Source: Pseudoalteromonas sp. R3
GTDB taxonomy: Bacteria > Pseudomonadota > Gammaproteobacteria > Enterobacterales > Alteromonadaceae
Direction: 5' to 3'
NCBI RefSeq assembly: GCF_004014715.1
Contig: NZ_CP034835.1
Location: forward strand, 4,030,001 to 4,094,000
Length of the DNA: 64,000 nt
Made by a program: the position numbers and the translations under genes. Shown one piece after another: positions 28,691 through 39,676 of this stretch. Position 1 is the stretch's first letter, and each line of letters begins with the position of its first letter. Below the pieces are notes generated by a model. It was not told where the DNA came from and did not search any database. It saw nothing but the letters and a program-made list of their open reading frames with translations.

Positions 28691-31176
28691 TTATGCTCCC
28701 GCACTCGATTTGTTTCTTTTACGCGCGTTTTTTCCCGGCCGCTTTGCCTTGGTCTTGCTGGCACTTTTCTTAGCTTTCTTCTTTGAGGTCAAAGTGGCAG
28801 CTTGTTTGGCTTTTTTAGCCTTACCTTTGGGCGTGGTTTTCTTGCCCTTTTTCGGCTTTTTACCGTCGCCTTTAAGCGCTTTCGCGTCTTTGTCGGCTTT
28901 GATGTCTTTACCCGGGATCTTACCGTCTTTCAGTTGTGCACGAACACTTTTAGCCGTACTGTCTGTCGTTGTTTTACGACGCCGTCTGGCATAGCGATCC
29001 GGCACCGCTTCTTCCGCCAGGGCCAGATTGATGCGTCGCTCATCCAGACTCACGGAGTTCACCACCACACTCAGCTTATCACCGAGTCTGAATACACTGC
29101 GACTGTGCTCGCCAATCAGGCAGTGTTTGGCACCATCAAAATGGAAATATTCGTGACCCAGATTGCTGACATGGATCATACCATCGATTTGCAGCTCATC
29201 GAGTCGTACAAACAAACCAAAGTTCGTTACAGAAGAGATCACTCCGGTAAACTCGTCACCGACATGATCCTGCATAAATTCACACTTAAGCCAATCCGCA
29301 ACCTCGCGCGTGGCATCATCAGCTCGGCGCTCGGTCATTGAACACTGCTCACCCAGCTGGTCGGCCTCATCACTCTCATAGACGTAAGCACCTGACACCT
29401 GCTGACCCTGCTGCGCTAAAATTCCTTTGATGGCACGATGCACCACCAGATCAGGATAACGACGAATGGGCGAGGTAAAGTGTGCATAGGCTTTCAAGGC
29501 AAGGCCATAGTGGCCAATGTTGTCTGGCTGATACACAGCCTGCTTCATAGAGCGTAAAAGCATCGTCTGGATAAGCTCAAGCTCTGGCCGTTCACCCAGG
29601 CCTGTCAGCGCTTCTGTGATCTCTAACGGGGTTGGCTCATGCCCCAGAGTGCTTTCAATACCCAGATCTTGCAAAAATAACCGGAACTGGCTGAGCTTTT
29701 CCGGATCGGGCTGGTCATGGACTCGATATAAGGCACTGGCTTCATGTTTTTCCAGCAAGCGCGCTGCCGACACATTGGCCAGGATCATACATTCTTCGAT
29801 CAGCTTGTGTGCGTCATTACGCACCACAGGGACAATCGACTCAATCTTACGATGGGCATTGAAAACAAAGCGGGTTTCCAGGGTTTCGAACTCAATGGCA
29901 CCGCGGGCCTGACGCTCCGATTTCAACGCCATATACATTTGGTGTAATTCACTGATATGCGGGTACAGTTCGCTATACTGCTCGCGCAATCCTTCATCGC
30001 CCTGCAACATCGCGTGGACCTTGGTATAGGTCAGACGGGCATGAGAATTCATGACGGCCTCATAAAACCGGTAGCCAGACAAACGCCCCGCTTCCGAGAC
30101 CGTCATTTCGGCCACCATACACAAGCGATCCACTTGTGGATTCAAAGAACACAGACCATTGGACAGCACCTTGGGCAACATGGGAACCACCTGCTCAGGG
30201 AAATACACTGAGTTCCCCCGAGAAATGGCTTCTTTATCCAGTGCACTGCCTTTAGGTACATAGTGAGACACGTCAGCAATGGCAACCCAAAGGCGCCAGC
30301 CGCCAGACTTTTTACGCTCACAGTAAACTGCATCATCAAAATCCCGGGCATCTTCCCCGTCTATAGTGATCAGCGGCAGCTCGCGTAAATCGACCCGGCC
30401 GAGTTTATCCGGCTCGGCAACAAACTCGCCGTGTTCAGCAACCTGATCCAGCACCGCCTGTGGCCACTCGTAGGGGATCTCGTGGTTCCGTAAAGCCACC
30501 TCAATCTCCATACCCGGTGCCATATGATCGCCAAGTACTTCGGTGACTTTACCCACGGCATTCATTTGTTTACTGGGGCTCTGAGTGATTTCCACCTGCA
30601 CCATCTGATTGTGACGGGCACCATTTTCGCTGCCAGGTAGAATGACTATGTCCTGAGTAATGCGCGGGTCTTCGGCACAACCACCGCCATGCCATGCTCA
30701 ACAAAAAAGCGCCCCACCAACGGTGCTCGTTCTTTTTCGAGTACGCGTACAATACGCGCATCCACTTTACCACCGGAGCCACGAGAGCCAGCTTTGGCCA
30801 GCACCCAGTCACCGTGCAATACTCTGTCCATCTGATACTTAGTGATAAACCAGTCTTTGGCCTCCCCTTCTACTTCCAGAAAACCAAACCCGTCGCGATG
30901 TCCGATGACACGCCCCTTTACCAGGCCGTCTTCGGTTGGGATCACGTAACATTTAAACTTGTTGAAAAATAACTGACCATCACGCTCCATGGCCCTCAGG
31001 CGACGTTTAAACGCGATTTGCCGCTCATCCTCAAAGACTTTTAGGTCCTGACAGAGCTGACTGAAGTTGGTCTTGTTATTGCTTTTATGAATATGCTCAA
31101 GAATAAACTCGCGGCTGGGCACCGGGTTGTCGTATTTTTCTTGTTCTCGGCTGAGATAGGGATCCTGTTTAGACAT
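28691..31176 (-). CDS. rnr: Ribonuclease R; single-base frameshift
   Basis: Two frames (31176-30646 and 30604-28691, with the second open upstream of its first Met) make one RNase R of about 828 residues; the E. coli enzyme has 813. The join needs one extra base at 30671-30672 (TT should be TTT), giving [14 protein letters not shown]. The N-terminal part has the HTH and cold-shock domains, the middle the RNB catalytic domain ([18 protein letters not shown] with its metal-binding Asp residues), and the end an S1 domain ([18 protein letters not shown]) and a long Lys-rich tail. It degrades structured RNA from the 3' end. The same CCGAAG context is the break point in coaBC, suggesting a systematic error. 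Confidence 0.9.
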
Positions 31177-31260
31177 TCACTGAGTATGTAGAGAAGTTAT
31201 ACCTGTATTCTAACTCAAATCCTGCCAATGGCCCACCTAACCTTGCGCTTTTTCAAGCAC

Positions 31261-33423
31261 TCAGGCATTCATGCGCTGATGGCAGGATTGCAGAGCCGAG
31301 GCACTTTGCTTAGCAAACTGATGCAAGGCAGTCCAGTCAATATCACGCTCCTGAGCCGCACGCCGCCTGGTCTGGTGTAATGCCTGACGCAACGCATACA
31401 ACCCTAGCTGTTCAACTTCGTGCTCCAGTTGCAATAATTTCTCACGTAAAGATTCGTCGGCTTGAATATCAGCCAACCCCCGCAACTGCGCAAACTCGTA
31501 ATCCAGCCTGTCACTAAGGTACACTAAACGAGAAGAAAACTCTGAGCGTTCGGTTGACTCACTTAACTGGCGCTCAACAAAGGCCAGGTCAACATAAGCC
31601 GCTTCGGTTGCTGCCAATCCACTGTTGTTCTCCTGCACGATGCGCTCTAATGCCTGGCGCAATGCGGTGATACGCAACGGCTTTTCCAGACAATCATAGA
31701 TACCCGCCTGCTGATATGCCTGGCGGGCTTGCTGGTCCACATCGCCCGTCAGCGCCATAACAACCGCAGATGCCAAGGCTGGTAGCTGGTTAAAGTTTGC
31801 CTGATACCACTCCAACCCATGGCCATCCGGCAAATGCATATCCAACAAAACCACATCAAAATGGCTGCGTGTCAGTTGCGCATGGGCCGCAGCAAGGTTC
31901 TCAACCATGCAGTATGAAAGGCCCAGGTTATCGAGATATCCGCGTACCACTTCCCGGTTCAGATGGTTGTCTTCCACGACCAATACAGACAACTCCCCAA
32001 GTGACGTTGGCTTACTGTCTGTCACATCAAGCTGCTCTGTCAGCTCAGAATTGACCTGCATTTCAAAAAAGAACTCACTGCCTTTATTTGGCTCGCTCTC
32101 GACTTCCAGGTCAACCCCCATATTCTCCAGCAGCTGTTTACATAAAGCCAGGCCCACTCCGGCACTATCAGCAATTGCTCGCGAAGCACCAAAGGTGACA
32201 AAGGGCTCAAATACCTTTTTTTGCTGAGCTGGGTTCAGCCCGACACCCGTATCTTTCACTGCAATGCGTAACTGATGACGTGTCTGGCTCAGCGCATAAC
32301 CATAAACGATTAATTCAACCTCACCGCGCTCTGTATACTTGATGGCATTAGAGAGCAGATTCTTAACCACCAGTGTAAAAGGGTCTTTATCCAGCATCAC
32401 TTGCAGGTTGGCATCGATTCCCTGCGTTGTGAGTGTCAACTTTAAGTGTTTTTTCTCTGCAAGAGGTCTGAAAAACGTAATAAGCTCACTCAGGTGGTTT
32501 GCGAGGTGGACCGGTTCAATGGTGGTGTTAGGAACAGTACCACGTGCTTGCAACAGGATTTGGTTGGCCAGATCGGACATAGACATGGAAGTAGCGATGA
32601 TCACATCACAAAACTGGGCATGCTGTTTTGGCTCTCGAGGCGCACGTTTAAGCAGCTCGGCGTGCCCGACTATGGCATTTAAAGGCGTTCTGAGTTCATG
32701 GCTTAGCAAGGTCAGAAAGCGTTCTTTATGCTGTGCTGCCAGCTCGGCACGATGGCGTAACTCGTGGAGCTCTTTTTCACGTCGCCCACTGCACAATAAA
32801 CATAGAGAAAAGCACAAAATCAGAGGCATCACTATCACGGACACTGAGAAGAACTGGTTCACCCAATTGTTTGTCGTCAGACTATCATGCTGAGTGTAAT
32901 GATTGAGCATCAGCACCCGCACGGTAAAGACCGCAAACAAACACATACAAGACAAAGCGAAGGCCCAATGAGCCGGAGAAAAGCTCTGCCACTGGCGCCG
33001 CTGGCCCAGCCATAATGCACGCAAGCATAAGAGCATACTTAACGCCCAGCCAAGATAATTGAGTATCACGCGGGCAATGAAATTGGCATCAATATAGGTG
33101 TAATACAGGTAGCCTGGAAAGAAAATGGCGCCAAGTAACCACCAGGGCCAGCTCAGGCGCGGCACAGAAAAAAACGCTTCACTGCCCCGGCTCAGACAAT
33201 ACAAACCAATTAAGATCAAGCTGTTTGGGATAAAAATAGTCCAGGTCACGGGCAGGGAAAAGGAGGCGATAAAAATACACCCCAGGGCAGTACAAAGCGA
33301 AAAACCGGCCCATAATGCGGTGCCCAGCAGGCGGCGATGAATAAACCAGTTGACCATCATAAACAACGCACACACGCACGAAGTTAAAGCCAGGATCTGT
33401 AAAAGTTGTTTAGGATCGCCCAT
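31261..33423 (-). CDS. Membrane-bound hybrid histidine kinase
   Basis: 720 residues. Residues 1-220 hold about seven transmembrane helices without a recognisable ligand domain. A coiled linker leads to the H-box LSHELRTPLNAIVGH, then the catalytic domain (NLLSNAIKYT, VKDTGVGL, DSAGVGLALCK). A receiver domain follows (VLVVEDNHLNREVV, phosphoacceptor in VVLLDMHLPDGHG). The last 120 residues look like a histidine phosphotransfer domain (LEHEVEQLGLYALRQAL), with a possible His but not the usual HxxKG. The signal and partner regulator are unknown. It is a single gene. Confidence 0.88.
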   Translation of the reverse strand: MGDPKQLLQILALTSCVCALFMMVNWFIHRRLLGTALWAGFSLCTALGCIFIASFSLPVTWTIFIPNSLILIGLYCLSRGSEAFFSVPRLSWPWWLLGAIFFPGYLYYTYIDANFIARVILNYLGWALSMLLCLRALWLGQRRQWQSFSPAHWAFALSCMCLFAVFTVRVLMLNHYTQHDSLTTNNWVNQFFSVSVIVMPLILCFSLCLLCSGRREKELHELRHRAELAAQHKERFLTLLSHELRTPLNAIVGHAELLKRAPREPKQHAQFCDVIIATSMSMSDLANQILLQARGTVPNTTIEPVHLANHLSELITFFRPLAEKKHLKLTLTTQGIDANLQVMLDKDPFTLVVKNLLSNAIKYTERGEVELIVYGYALSQTRHQLRIAVKDTGVGLNPAQQKKVFEPFVTFGASRAIADSAGVGLALCKQLLENMGVDLEVESEPNKGSEFFFEMQVNSELTEQLDVTDSKPTSLGELSVLVVEDNHLNREVVRGYLDNLGLSYCMVENLAAAHAQLTRSHFDVVLLDMHLPDGHGLEWYQANFNQLPALASAVVMALTGDVDQQARQAYQQAGIYDCLEKPLRITALRQALERIVQENNSGLAATEAAYVDLAFVERQLSESTERSEFSSRLVYLSDRLDYEFAQLRGLADIQADESLREKLLQLEHEVEQLGLYALRQALHQTRRRAAQERDIDWTALHQFAKQSASALQSCHQRMNA

Positions 33424-33669
33424 ACCGCATTAAACATCGTCAAAAAGAACTACTAGTATAGTATTAATTTTGTGCTGGCTGGAAGCAAAATCTAATCCAC
33501 ACGGCATTACACGAGATTACACCTCATCCTTTCATCTTAAAAAGAATCAGCAGGGTCGGTTTTTCCACTGTGTGAGCGCCTGCATATTCACAGGTCTTGT
33601 GATTTGTCATTGTGCTTTAGTCACATCTGTTTACCATGGTAAGCTGATGAAAAACATACCGAGTTCGCT

Positions 33670-34533
33670 ATGCGCCCCGAACAATCCTCATTAGTTAATT
33701 TACATCTGGCTGTACTGCTGTTCGGTGGTACCGCGTTATTCTCTAAGTTGATCTCCCTCTCAGCGCTGGATATTACGGTGTACCGCACCGCCATCGCCTT
33801 CGTCACACTGGCATGCATACTCGCCTTCAAGGGCAGTGTATTTAAGCTCAATGCGGCAAAAGATTATGCCATAGTGCTGCTGCTGGGTATTTGCGTCGGA
33901 TTGCACTGGGTGACGTATTTTGCCGCCATGCAAATGGCAGGGATAGCTGTGGGCGTAATTGCGTTTTTTACCTACCCTGTGATCACCGTTCTGCTTGAGC
34001 CATTGTTTTTCCGCAGTCGCCTGAAACGCAAAGATGTGTTTACAGCTATCGTTGTGATGTTAGGCATTTATTTGCTTGTCCCATCGAGCGATCCCGGAAA
34101 CCAAATCACGCTCGGCATATTCACCGGTATCGCTTCAGGGGTCTTATTTGCACTTAGAAATCTGCTGCAAAAAAAGCTGTTTTCCAGCTATGGCGGGCCA
34201 CACACCATGTTTTATCAGACCCTGATAGCCGCTCTGATGTTATGTGCTTTTGTTGAAGTGCCACCGACAGAATTAAGCACCGATAATCTCATGCTAATCG
34301 CCCTGGCAGGCTGTGTCTTTACGGCAATCCCTCATGCCTTATTTGCGTCCAGTTTGCGTTACTTATCAGCAACAACCGCAGGGCTGATTTCTTGCTTGCA
34401 ACCCTTGTACGCAACGGTGTTGGCTTATATGCTGTTGGCAGAAACCATAACTTTAACCACCCTGGCAGGGGGCGTCCTGGTTGTCAGTGCAGCCTGCTAT
34501 GAAACGTGGTCGATTACAAGGAATAAGCTATGA
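33670..34533 (+). CDS. EamA/DMT family transporter
   Basis: 287 residues with ten predicted transmembrane helices in two EamA repeats, the usual drug/metabolite transporter layout. Recognisable segments are FGGTALFSKL in helix 1, VYRTAIAF in helix 2, and LQPLYATVLAYMLLAET near helix 9. Export of a small metabolite or amino acid is likely; the substrate cannot be told. Its stop overlaps the glycerophosphodiesterase start by four bases. Confidence 0.85.
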   Translation: MRPEQSSLVNLHLAVLLFGGTALFSKLISLSALDITVYRTAIAFVTLACILAFKGSVFKLNAAKDYAIVLLLGICVGLHWVTYFAAMQMAGIAVGVIAFFTYPVITVLLEPLFFRSRLKRKDVFTAIVVMLGIYLLVPSSDPGNQITLGIFTGIASGVLFALRNLLQKKLFSSYGGPHTMFYQTLIAALMLCAFVEVPPTELSTDNLMLIALAGCVFTAIPHALFASSLRYLSATTAGLISCLQPLYATVLAYMLLAETITLTTLAGGVLVVSAACYETWSITRNKL

Positions 34534-35252
34534 CCCAGGTTTTTGCACACCGAGGTGCCAGTGGAAACTATCCGGAGAACTCGCTCAGCGCTATTAAAGC
34601 AGCGCTGGAAGTGGGCGTCGATGGCGTAGAACTCGATGTACAAAGTTGCCTGGATGATTACGCCATAATTCACGATACCTGGCTGGATCGCACCACCAAT
34701 GGACGGGGTAAAGTCAATGAAACCAGTCGCGAGGCGCTGTCTCAGCTCAAGCTCAGTAATAACGAGCCTGTACCTACGCTGCAACAAGTGCTGGATACCA
34801 TAGGCCAGCAAACAACCATAAATCTGGAGCTCAAACATACCTTCAGTCTGGATAAGTTTGTGGCAACCATAGAAGATAATGTACAGCGTGGCGTGATAAC
34901 CAGAGATCAGTTATTGCTGTCGTCTTTTGATCATCACCAATTATTGTGGCTTAAACAGAAACTGCCCTGGGTCAGGATTGGCGCACTGACGGCGTCAATT
35001 CCGCTTACTTATGCCCAATTTGCTCAGCAACTTCATGCACAAAGCATCCATATGGATAAAAACTTCATTAATCATGAGTTTGTTCAGGATGCTAAGCAGC
35101 GTGGCCTTAAAGTTCTGGCTTACACCGTCGATAAAGCCAAAGACATTGAATTAATGTTAGATTATGGTGTAGACGGCATATTCAGTAATTATCCATGTTA
35201 CGCCAAAATGGTCATTCAGCAGCGGCTTAACCATTCGTCTCAGGCAAATTGA
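34530..35252 (+). CDS. Glycerophosphodiester phosphodiesterase
   Basis: 240 residues of the GDPD family. FAHRGASGNYPENS (about 5-18) holds the catalytic HRG; GVELDVQ carries the metal-binding Glu/Asp; IIHDTWLDRTTNG holds the second catalytic His; and NLELKH a third metal ligand. No signal peptide, so it acts in the cytoplasm, like UgpQ, releasing glycerol-3-phosphate from deacylated phospholipids. Overlaps the transporter stop with ATGA. Confidence 0.9.
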   Translation: MTQVFAHRGASGNYPENSLSAIKAALEVGVDGVELDVQSCLDDYAIIHDTWLDRTTNGRGKVNETSREALSQLKLSNNEPVPTLQQVLDTIGQQTTINLELKHTFSLDKFVATIEDNVQRGVITRDQLLLSSFDHHQLLWLKQKLPWVRIGALTASIPLTYAQFAQQLHAQSIHMDKNFINHEFVQDAKQRGLKVLAYTVDKAKDIELMLDYGVDGIFSNYPCYAKMVIQQRLNHSSQAN

Positions 35253-35372
35253 AAGGGCAGACAACTCACCGGATTATGCCGCTGACTAAAATAAATTGCT
35301 TAACCTGTAAACAGTTGCACCTGCCGGGTTTACTCTATACTGTATGCTAAAAGGCACAGTGAAGAGCCAAAT

Positions 35373-36589
35373 ATGAGTTTATACATGCGCATATATAATT
35401 TGATCGAAGAATCTTTGTTCTTCACCCTCACCCGTAAGATTTTTGGCAATCTGGGGTTTTTATTAGTTTTCAAATCATCACCTTGCTATGGCTACACGGT
35501 GAGCTCACAGAGCACGGCGGATCTACCGGAGTATTCTGGCTGCTTGCGCTTATTTCAGTCGGTGCATTTATCTTTACCTTTTTTTATATGCGCTACCTCA
35601 TTGTACGCCCCGTACAGGCCATGCGGGATACACTGGAGCAAATCAACCGTCAGGACGGCGATCTGGACGCCAGGCTGCCCCAGTTTACCTACGACGAATT
35701 TCGCGACCTCAGTGAGCAATACAATACCTTTACGCAACACCTGAGTGAGTTGCTGGCTGCCACCTATCAAAGTGCAGAGGCAGCGAACCGCAGCAATCAG
35801 CAGGTTACCGACTCTATGAAGCAAACCGCCTTACTGGGTGGCCAGCAGATAGATCAAGGTGACACCATTATCGCTGCCAGCGATCAGGTTACGCATAGCC
35901 TGCAAAGCATAGTGCACAACACCGATCAGGTTTATCAGGCCAATACAGAAAGTCTGCATTTTGTGCGTGGCTCTTCACAATCGTTGAGTACCCTGGTTAA
36001 AGAGGTTCAGCAAATTACCCATCTGCTGGGCAGCTTTTCATCCACCGTTGCCGGATTAAAAGAAAACAGTGAGAACATTCGCAGTATTTTGAAAATGGTC
36101 GAAGAGTTTTCCGATCAGACCAACTTGTTAGCGCTCAATGCCGCCATTGAAGCTGCACGGGCTGGAGAAGCGGGTCGCGGTTTTGCCGTAGTGGCCGATG
36201 AAGTGCGCAACCTGTCAGTCAAAGTTAACGATGCCACCCGTCAGATCAGTGATTTTATCAACCAGATGGACGTCTTGGTGGGTGAAACCCATCAGGAGTC
36301 AGAACAGCTGATAGATCACTCCAGTTCCGCCGAGCAAGCCATTCGCACCACCTCACAGGGTTTTGCCGATATGTCAGAGGACTTTGAGCGTAATCAATCA
36401 CAACTTGAAGAGATTGTCAGTGCTGTGCATCAGCTGGAGTCGACGCAGCAACATACCCATGGCTCCGTACAACGAATTGTAGAGTTAGGGCAGTCGGCCA
36501 AAGCGCAGATAGATGCGGCCCTGGCGGACTGCCAGGACGCACAGCAACGCTCAACCAAGACGCAACAAGAGCTTAAGCGTTTTGTGTAG
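35373..36589 (+). CDS. Methyl-accepting chemotaxis protein with very short periplasmic loop; single-base frameshift
   Basis: Two frames join into about 405 residues if TTTT at 35467-35470 is read as five T (giving [15 protein letters not shown]). The two transmembrane helices are separated by only about 12 residues, so no periplasmic sensing domain exists. A HAMP-like segment ([18 protein letters not shown]) is followed by the signalling coiled coil with tip [16 protein letters not shown] then [14 protein letters not shown]. It probably senses an internal or membrane signal, or works through partners. No che gene is nearby. Confidence 0.85.
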
Positions 36590-36621
36590 GGCCTGCAAAG
36601 GCCCTTCCAGCTTAGTCTGGC

Positions 36622-37620
36622 TTATGCTCTGTCAACATCAAACGCAATAACCTCTTTGAGCTGGGTTTTACCAGTCGCCAGCATGACCAGGCGATCGACG
36701 CCCAACGCGACCCCGGCACAAGCAGGCAAACCTTGTGCTAGTGCCGACAAAAAGCGCGTGTCTTTGGCCACCGGTGCCAGCCCCATTGCTGTGCGCAGTG
36801 CGTTGTCCTCATCAAACCGGGCACCCTGCTCAAGCGCATCCGTCAGCTCATTAAAACCATTGGCCAACTCCATACCACGATAGTACAACTCAAACCGACC
36901 CGCGACTCTCGGGTCGTCGGCGTTGAGCTGAGCCAGTGCAGCCTGAGAGGCCGGAAAGTGATAGACAAAACACGGTGCCTGCTGGCCAATTAACGGTTCA
37001 ATTTCCATACAGAACAGCAATTGCAGTAGCGTATCGCGATGTTGCTCCTGCGCTGCAATGTGGCCATGGCCGCGCAGCGATGCCAACTGTCTTAATTCAT
37101 CCATCGAAGCGCTCAGCGGATCCAGGCCCAGATGAGTGATAAAGGCCTGCTGATAGCTCAGTGACTCGGCTTCAGGGCAGCCCAGAATTACCTGCATTAA
37201 GTCGTTCACTTCCGCCATAAGCGCAAATTCATCAAATCCGGGGCGGTACCACTCCAGCATAGTAAATTCAGGGTTGTGGTGGCGACCTGACTCTTCATTG
37301 CGAAAGGCTTTGCCAATCTGGTAAATCGCGCCACTGCCTGCAGCCAGTAAGCGCTTCATGGCAAATTCTGGCGATGTTTGCAGATACAAAGGCGTACCCG
37401 CCGCATGACCCGGTCCAACAAACGTGGTTGAAAAAGTCGCCAGGTGGACATCTGTAACTGATGCCTGCGCCAGGCTTGGTGTTTCCACTTCTAACACATC
37501 ACGCTCAGCAAAGAACGTTCGGATTTTTGCGAGGATCGCGGCGCGTTGCCGTAAGGTATCTATGCTGGCACTGGGTGCCCATAGGCACTCAGATGCTGTG
37601 TCTGATTTTGAATGACTCAT
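36622..37620 (-). CDS. epmA: Elongation factor P--(R)-beta-lysine ligase EpmA
   Basis: 332 residues from the ATG at 37620 (MSHSKSDT). A truncated class II lysyl-tRNA synthetase-like enzyme without the anticodon-binding domain: motif 2 is [19 protein letters not shown] and motif 3 [12 protein letters not shown]. EpmA attaches beta-lysine to Lys34 of EF-P. It lies downstream of efp on the same strand, with a terminator between them, and the mutase gene epmB is divergent from efp, so the whole pathway except the hydroxylase EpmC is together. Confidence 0.94.
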   Translation of the reverse strand: MSHSKSDTASECLWAPSASIDTLRQRAAILAKIRTFFAERDVLEVETPSLAQASVTDVHLATFSTTFVGPGHAAGTPLYLQTSPEFAMKRLLAAGSGAIYQIGKAFRNEESGRHHNPEFTMLEWYRPGFDEFALMAEVNDLMQVILGCPEAESLSYQQAFITHLGLDPLSASMDELRQLASLRGHGHIAAQEQHRDTLLQLLFCMEIEPLIGQQAPCFVYHFPASQAALAQLNADDPRVAGRFELYYRGMELANGFNELTDALEQGARFDEDNALRTAMGLAPVAKDTRFLSALAQGLPACAGVALGVDRLVMLATGKTQLKEVIAFDVDRA

Positions 37621-37639
37621 AATGGCTCCAGACAAAAAA

Positions 37640-37659
37640 ATCCCGGCTACTGCCGGGAT
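37640..37659 (-). terminator. Intrinsic terminator after efp
   Basis: ATCCCGGC, four bases, GCCGGGAT; on the minus strand it is followed by seven T. It lies 66 bases after the efp stop and 20 before the epmA start. Confidence 0.85.
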
Positions 37660-37724
37660 CCGTTTAACTATGTGCTTTAGCAGTTCACCTACGCTTGGGC
37701 AAACTGATAATAAAGCGGGTTGGC

Positions 37725-38291
37725 TTACTTAACCCGGCTGACGTATTCACCGCTGCGCGTATCTACTTTGATCACTTCGCCAATCTGTACGAAAAGAGGA
37801 ACACGTACAACTGCTCCTGTGCTCAAAGTCGCAGGTTTACCGCCTGTACCCGCAGTGTCTCCTTTCAGGCCAGGATCTGTTTCAGTGATCTCCAGCTCTA
37901 CGAAGTTAGGTGGTGTCACTGCAATTGGGCTGCCATTCCACAGTGTGATGGTACATACATCGTTTTCAACCAGCCACTTCACGCTGTCACCCAATGCTTT
38001 TTCATCGGCAGCGATCTGCTCAAAGGTTTCATTGTTCATAAAGTGCCAGAACTCGCCATCTGTATACAGATAAGCCAGATCTGTGTCCATGACGTCCGCA
38101 CCTTCAACCGATTCGCCAGACTTAAAAGTTTTCTCTAAAACTTTACCTGAGATCAGCTTACGGATCTTAACGCGGTTAAACGCCTGGCCCTTACCGGGCT
38201 TGACCACTTCATTTTCCAGGATGGAGCAAGGCTCTCCATCGATCATAATTTTTAGGCCGCCCTTGAATTCGTTGGTGCTATAATTCGCCAT
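37725..38291 (-). CDS. efp: Translation elongation factor P
   Basis: 188 residues, as in E. coli. The loop that is modified is visible as [10 protein letters not shown], with the target lysine at position 34. The KOW-like N-terminal domain and two OB domains follow, ending in [21 protein letters not shown] relieves ribosomes stalled at polyproline. The lysine at 34 agrees with the presence of epmA and epmB next door (beta-lysylation). Confidence 0.97.
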   Translation of the reverse strand: MANYSTNEFKGGLKIMIDGEPCSILENEVVKPGKGQAFNRVKIRKLISGKVLEKTFKSGESVEGADVMDTDLAYLYTDGEFWHFMNNETFEQIAADEKALGDSVKWLVENDVCTITLWNGSPIAVTPPNFVELEITETDPGLKGDTAGTGGKPATLSTGAVVRVPLFVQIGEVIKVDTRSGEYVSRVK

Positions 38292-38332
38292 CGTATCCTC
38301 TAATCTTTGTATTTCGAGTAATAAACCCGCTA

Positions 38333-39352
38333 ATGATACAAATAAATGAAGTAAATTTGCATACTAACTGGCAAAAAGAATTGGCGAATGTCGTCACCGA
38401 TGCCGATGAACTACTCAGACTGGTCGGTCTGGAGGGCCATTTTAGCGAACAGGATTTGGCCGCTAAGCGTTTGTTTCCACTTAGAGTTCCACGTCCATTC
38501 ATTGCAAAAATGCGCTATGGGGATGCTCAGGATCCACTGTTGCTGCAGGTGCTTCCTCAGCACCAGGAATTCTTAGCTAAAAGCGGATTTAGCAAAGATC
38601 CTCTCGACGAACAACAGGCTGCACTGCCAGGATTGCTACATAAATACCGCTCCAGAGTGTTGTTAATGCTGAAAACTGGCTGTGCCGTTAACTGCCGATA
38701 TTGTTTTCGTCGACACTTTCCTTATCAGGAAAATCAACTCAATAAGCGCACTTTGCACACCGTTTTCGACTACCTGAAGGCACATCCCGAGATTAACGAG
38801 GTCATTTTAAGTGGCGGTGATCCGCTGATGGCCAAAGATGACATGCTTGCCTGGCTAATTGAGCATCTCGAAGCTATCCCACACCTCAGACGCCTTAGAA
38901 TACACACACGCTTGCCTGTGGTGATCCCGGCCAGAGTCACAGACAGCTTATGCGATATACTGAGTAATAGTCGCCTGAAGCCCATTCTGGTAAACCATAT
39001 AAATCATGCCAATGAAATTGATATACACTTTTCAGCGGCAATGCAAAAGCTCAAACGTGCCGGTGCTACGCTGCTAAATCAGGCGGTATTGCTCAAAGGT
39101 ATTAATGATAGCCTGGCTGCTCAACAAGCGCTGAGTGAAGCCTTGTTTGACGCAGACGTTATACCCTACTACCTGCACTTGCTGGATAAAGTAGAAGGAG
39201 CGAGTCACTTTGACGTCACAGAACATGAAGCCATTACGCTGATGCATGGATTATTGGATGCCTTGCCCGGCTTTTTGGTCCCCAAACTGGTAAGAGAAAT
39301 CGGCGGCCAACCTAGTAAGACGCCGATTGATTTGGGACTGAGCCCGGCCTGA
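38333..39352 (+). CDS. epmB: EF-P beta-lysylation protein EpmB (lysine 2,3-aminomutase)
   Basis: 339 residues. The radical SAM cluster motif is [16 protein letters not shown] (CxxxCxxC, near 116-124), followed by VILSGGDPL and [12 protein letters not shown], as in lysine 2,3-aminomutases. It makes (R)-beta-lysine for EpmA. Divergent from efp across only 41 bases, so the two promoters must overlap. It is shorter than clostridial aminomutases, as other EpmB proteins are. Confidence 0.94.
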   Translation: MIQINEVNLHTNWQKELANVVTDADELLRLVGLEGHFSEQDLAAKRLFPLRVPRPFIAKMRYGDAQDPLLLQVLPQHQEFLAKSGFSKDPLDEQQAALPGLLHKYRSRVLLMLKTGCAVNCRYCFRRHFPYQENQLNKRTLHTVFDYLKAHPEINEVILSGGDPLMAKDDMLAWLIEHLEAIPHLRRLRIHTRLPVVIPARVTDSLCDILSNSRLKPILVNHINHANEIDIHFSAAMQKLKRAGATLLNQAVLLKGINDSLAAQQALSEALFDADVIPYYLHLLDKVEGASHFDVTEHEAITLMHGLLDALPGFLVPKLVREIGGQPSKTPIDLGLSPA

Positions 39353-39406
39353 TACCACACACAAGCAAAGGCTTGCGAATTCAGGTTAGGCACAGCATAT
39401 CAATGC

Positions 39407-39604
39407 CTAGACGTAGACGTTGATATTATTGCCCATGGTGGCCGTGGTTGATTTTGCTGGAGCTGAATTCCCAGCAGATTCAATTAAGGCCAGGGCGGCT
39501 TGTCCATCTGCTTTTTGCTGTTTTTTGGCTAGCTGCGCGCTCATTACTTCGCCGCTTTGCCCCGTCCCAGACATAGCAGGTAGGTTACTTCCGGATATAT
39601 TCAT
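39407..39604 (-). CDS. Small protein, possibly of the YjfB motility-protein family
   Basis: 65 residues from the ATG at 39604 (MNISGSNLPAMSG), a start chosen because the shorter product fits small proteins ending in GxNINVYV; a longer in-frame start exists at 39682 but overlaps the divergent gene. The pattern of an amphipathic helix (VMSAQLAKKQQKADGQAAL) and an MGNNINVYV end resembles the YjfB-like putative motility proteins. The match is weak. Confidence 0.45.
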   Translation of the reverse strand: MNISGSNLPAMSGTGQSGEVMSAQLAKKQQKADGQAALALIESAGNSAPAKSTTATMGNNINVYV

Positions 39605-39676
39605 AAGCTTATACCTGACAAGATTGATGGATCCAAGTACAATATCGGCCAATTCCCGTAAGTCTTTAGGAAAAAT

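Noticed and set aside
35315..35341. Sigma-28 (flagellar) promoter before the chemoreceptor
   Set aside because: TAAA and GCCG are both present nearby, but the distance between them is 11 instead of about 15 bases.
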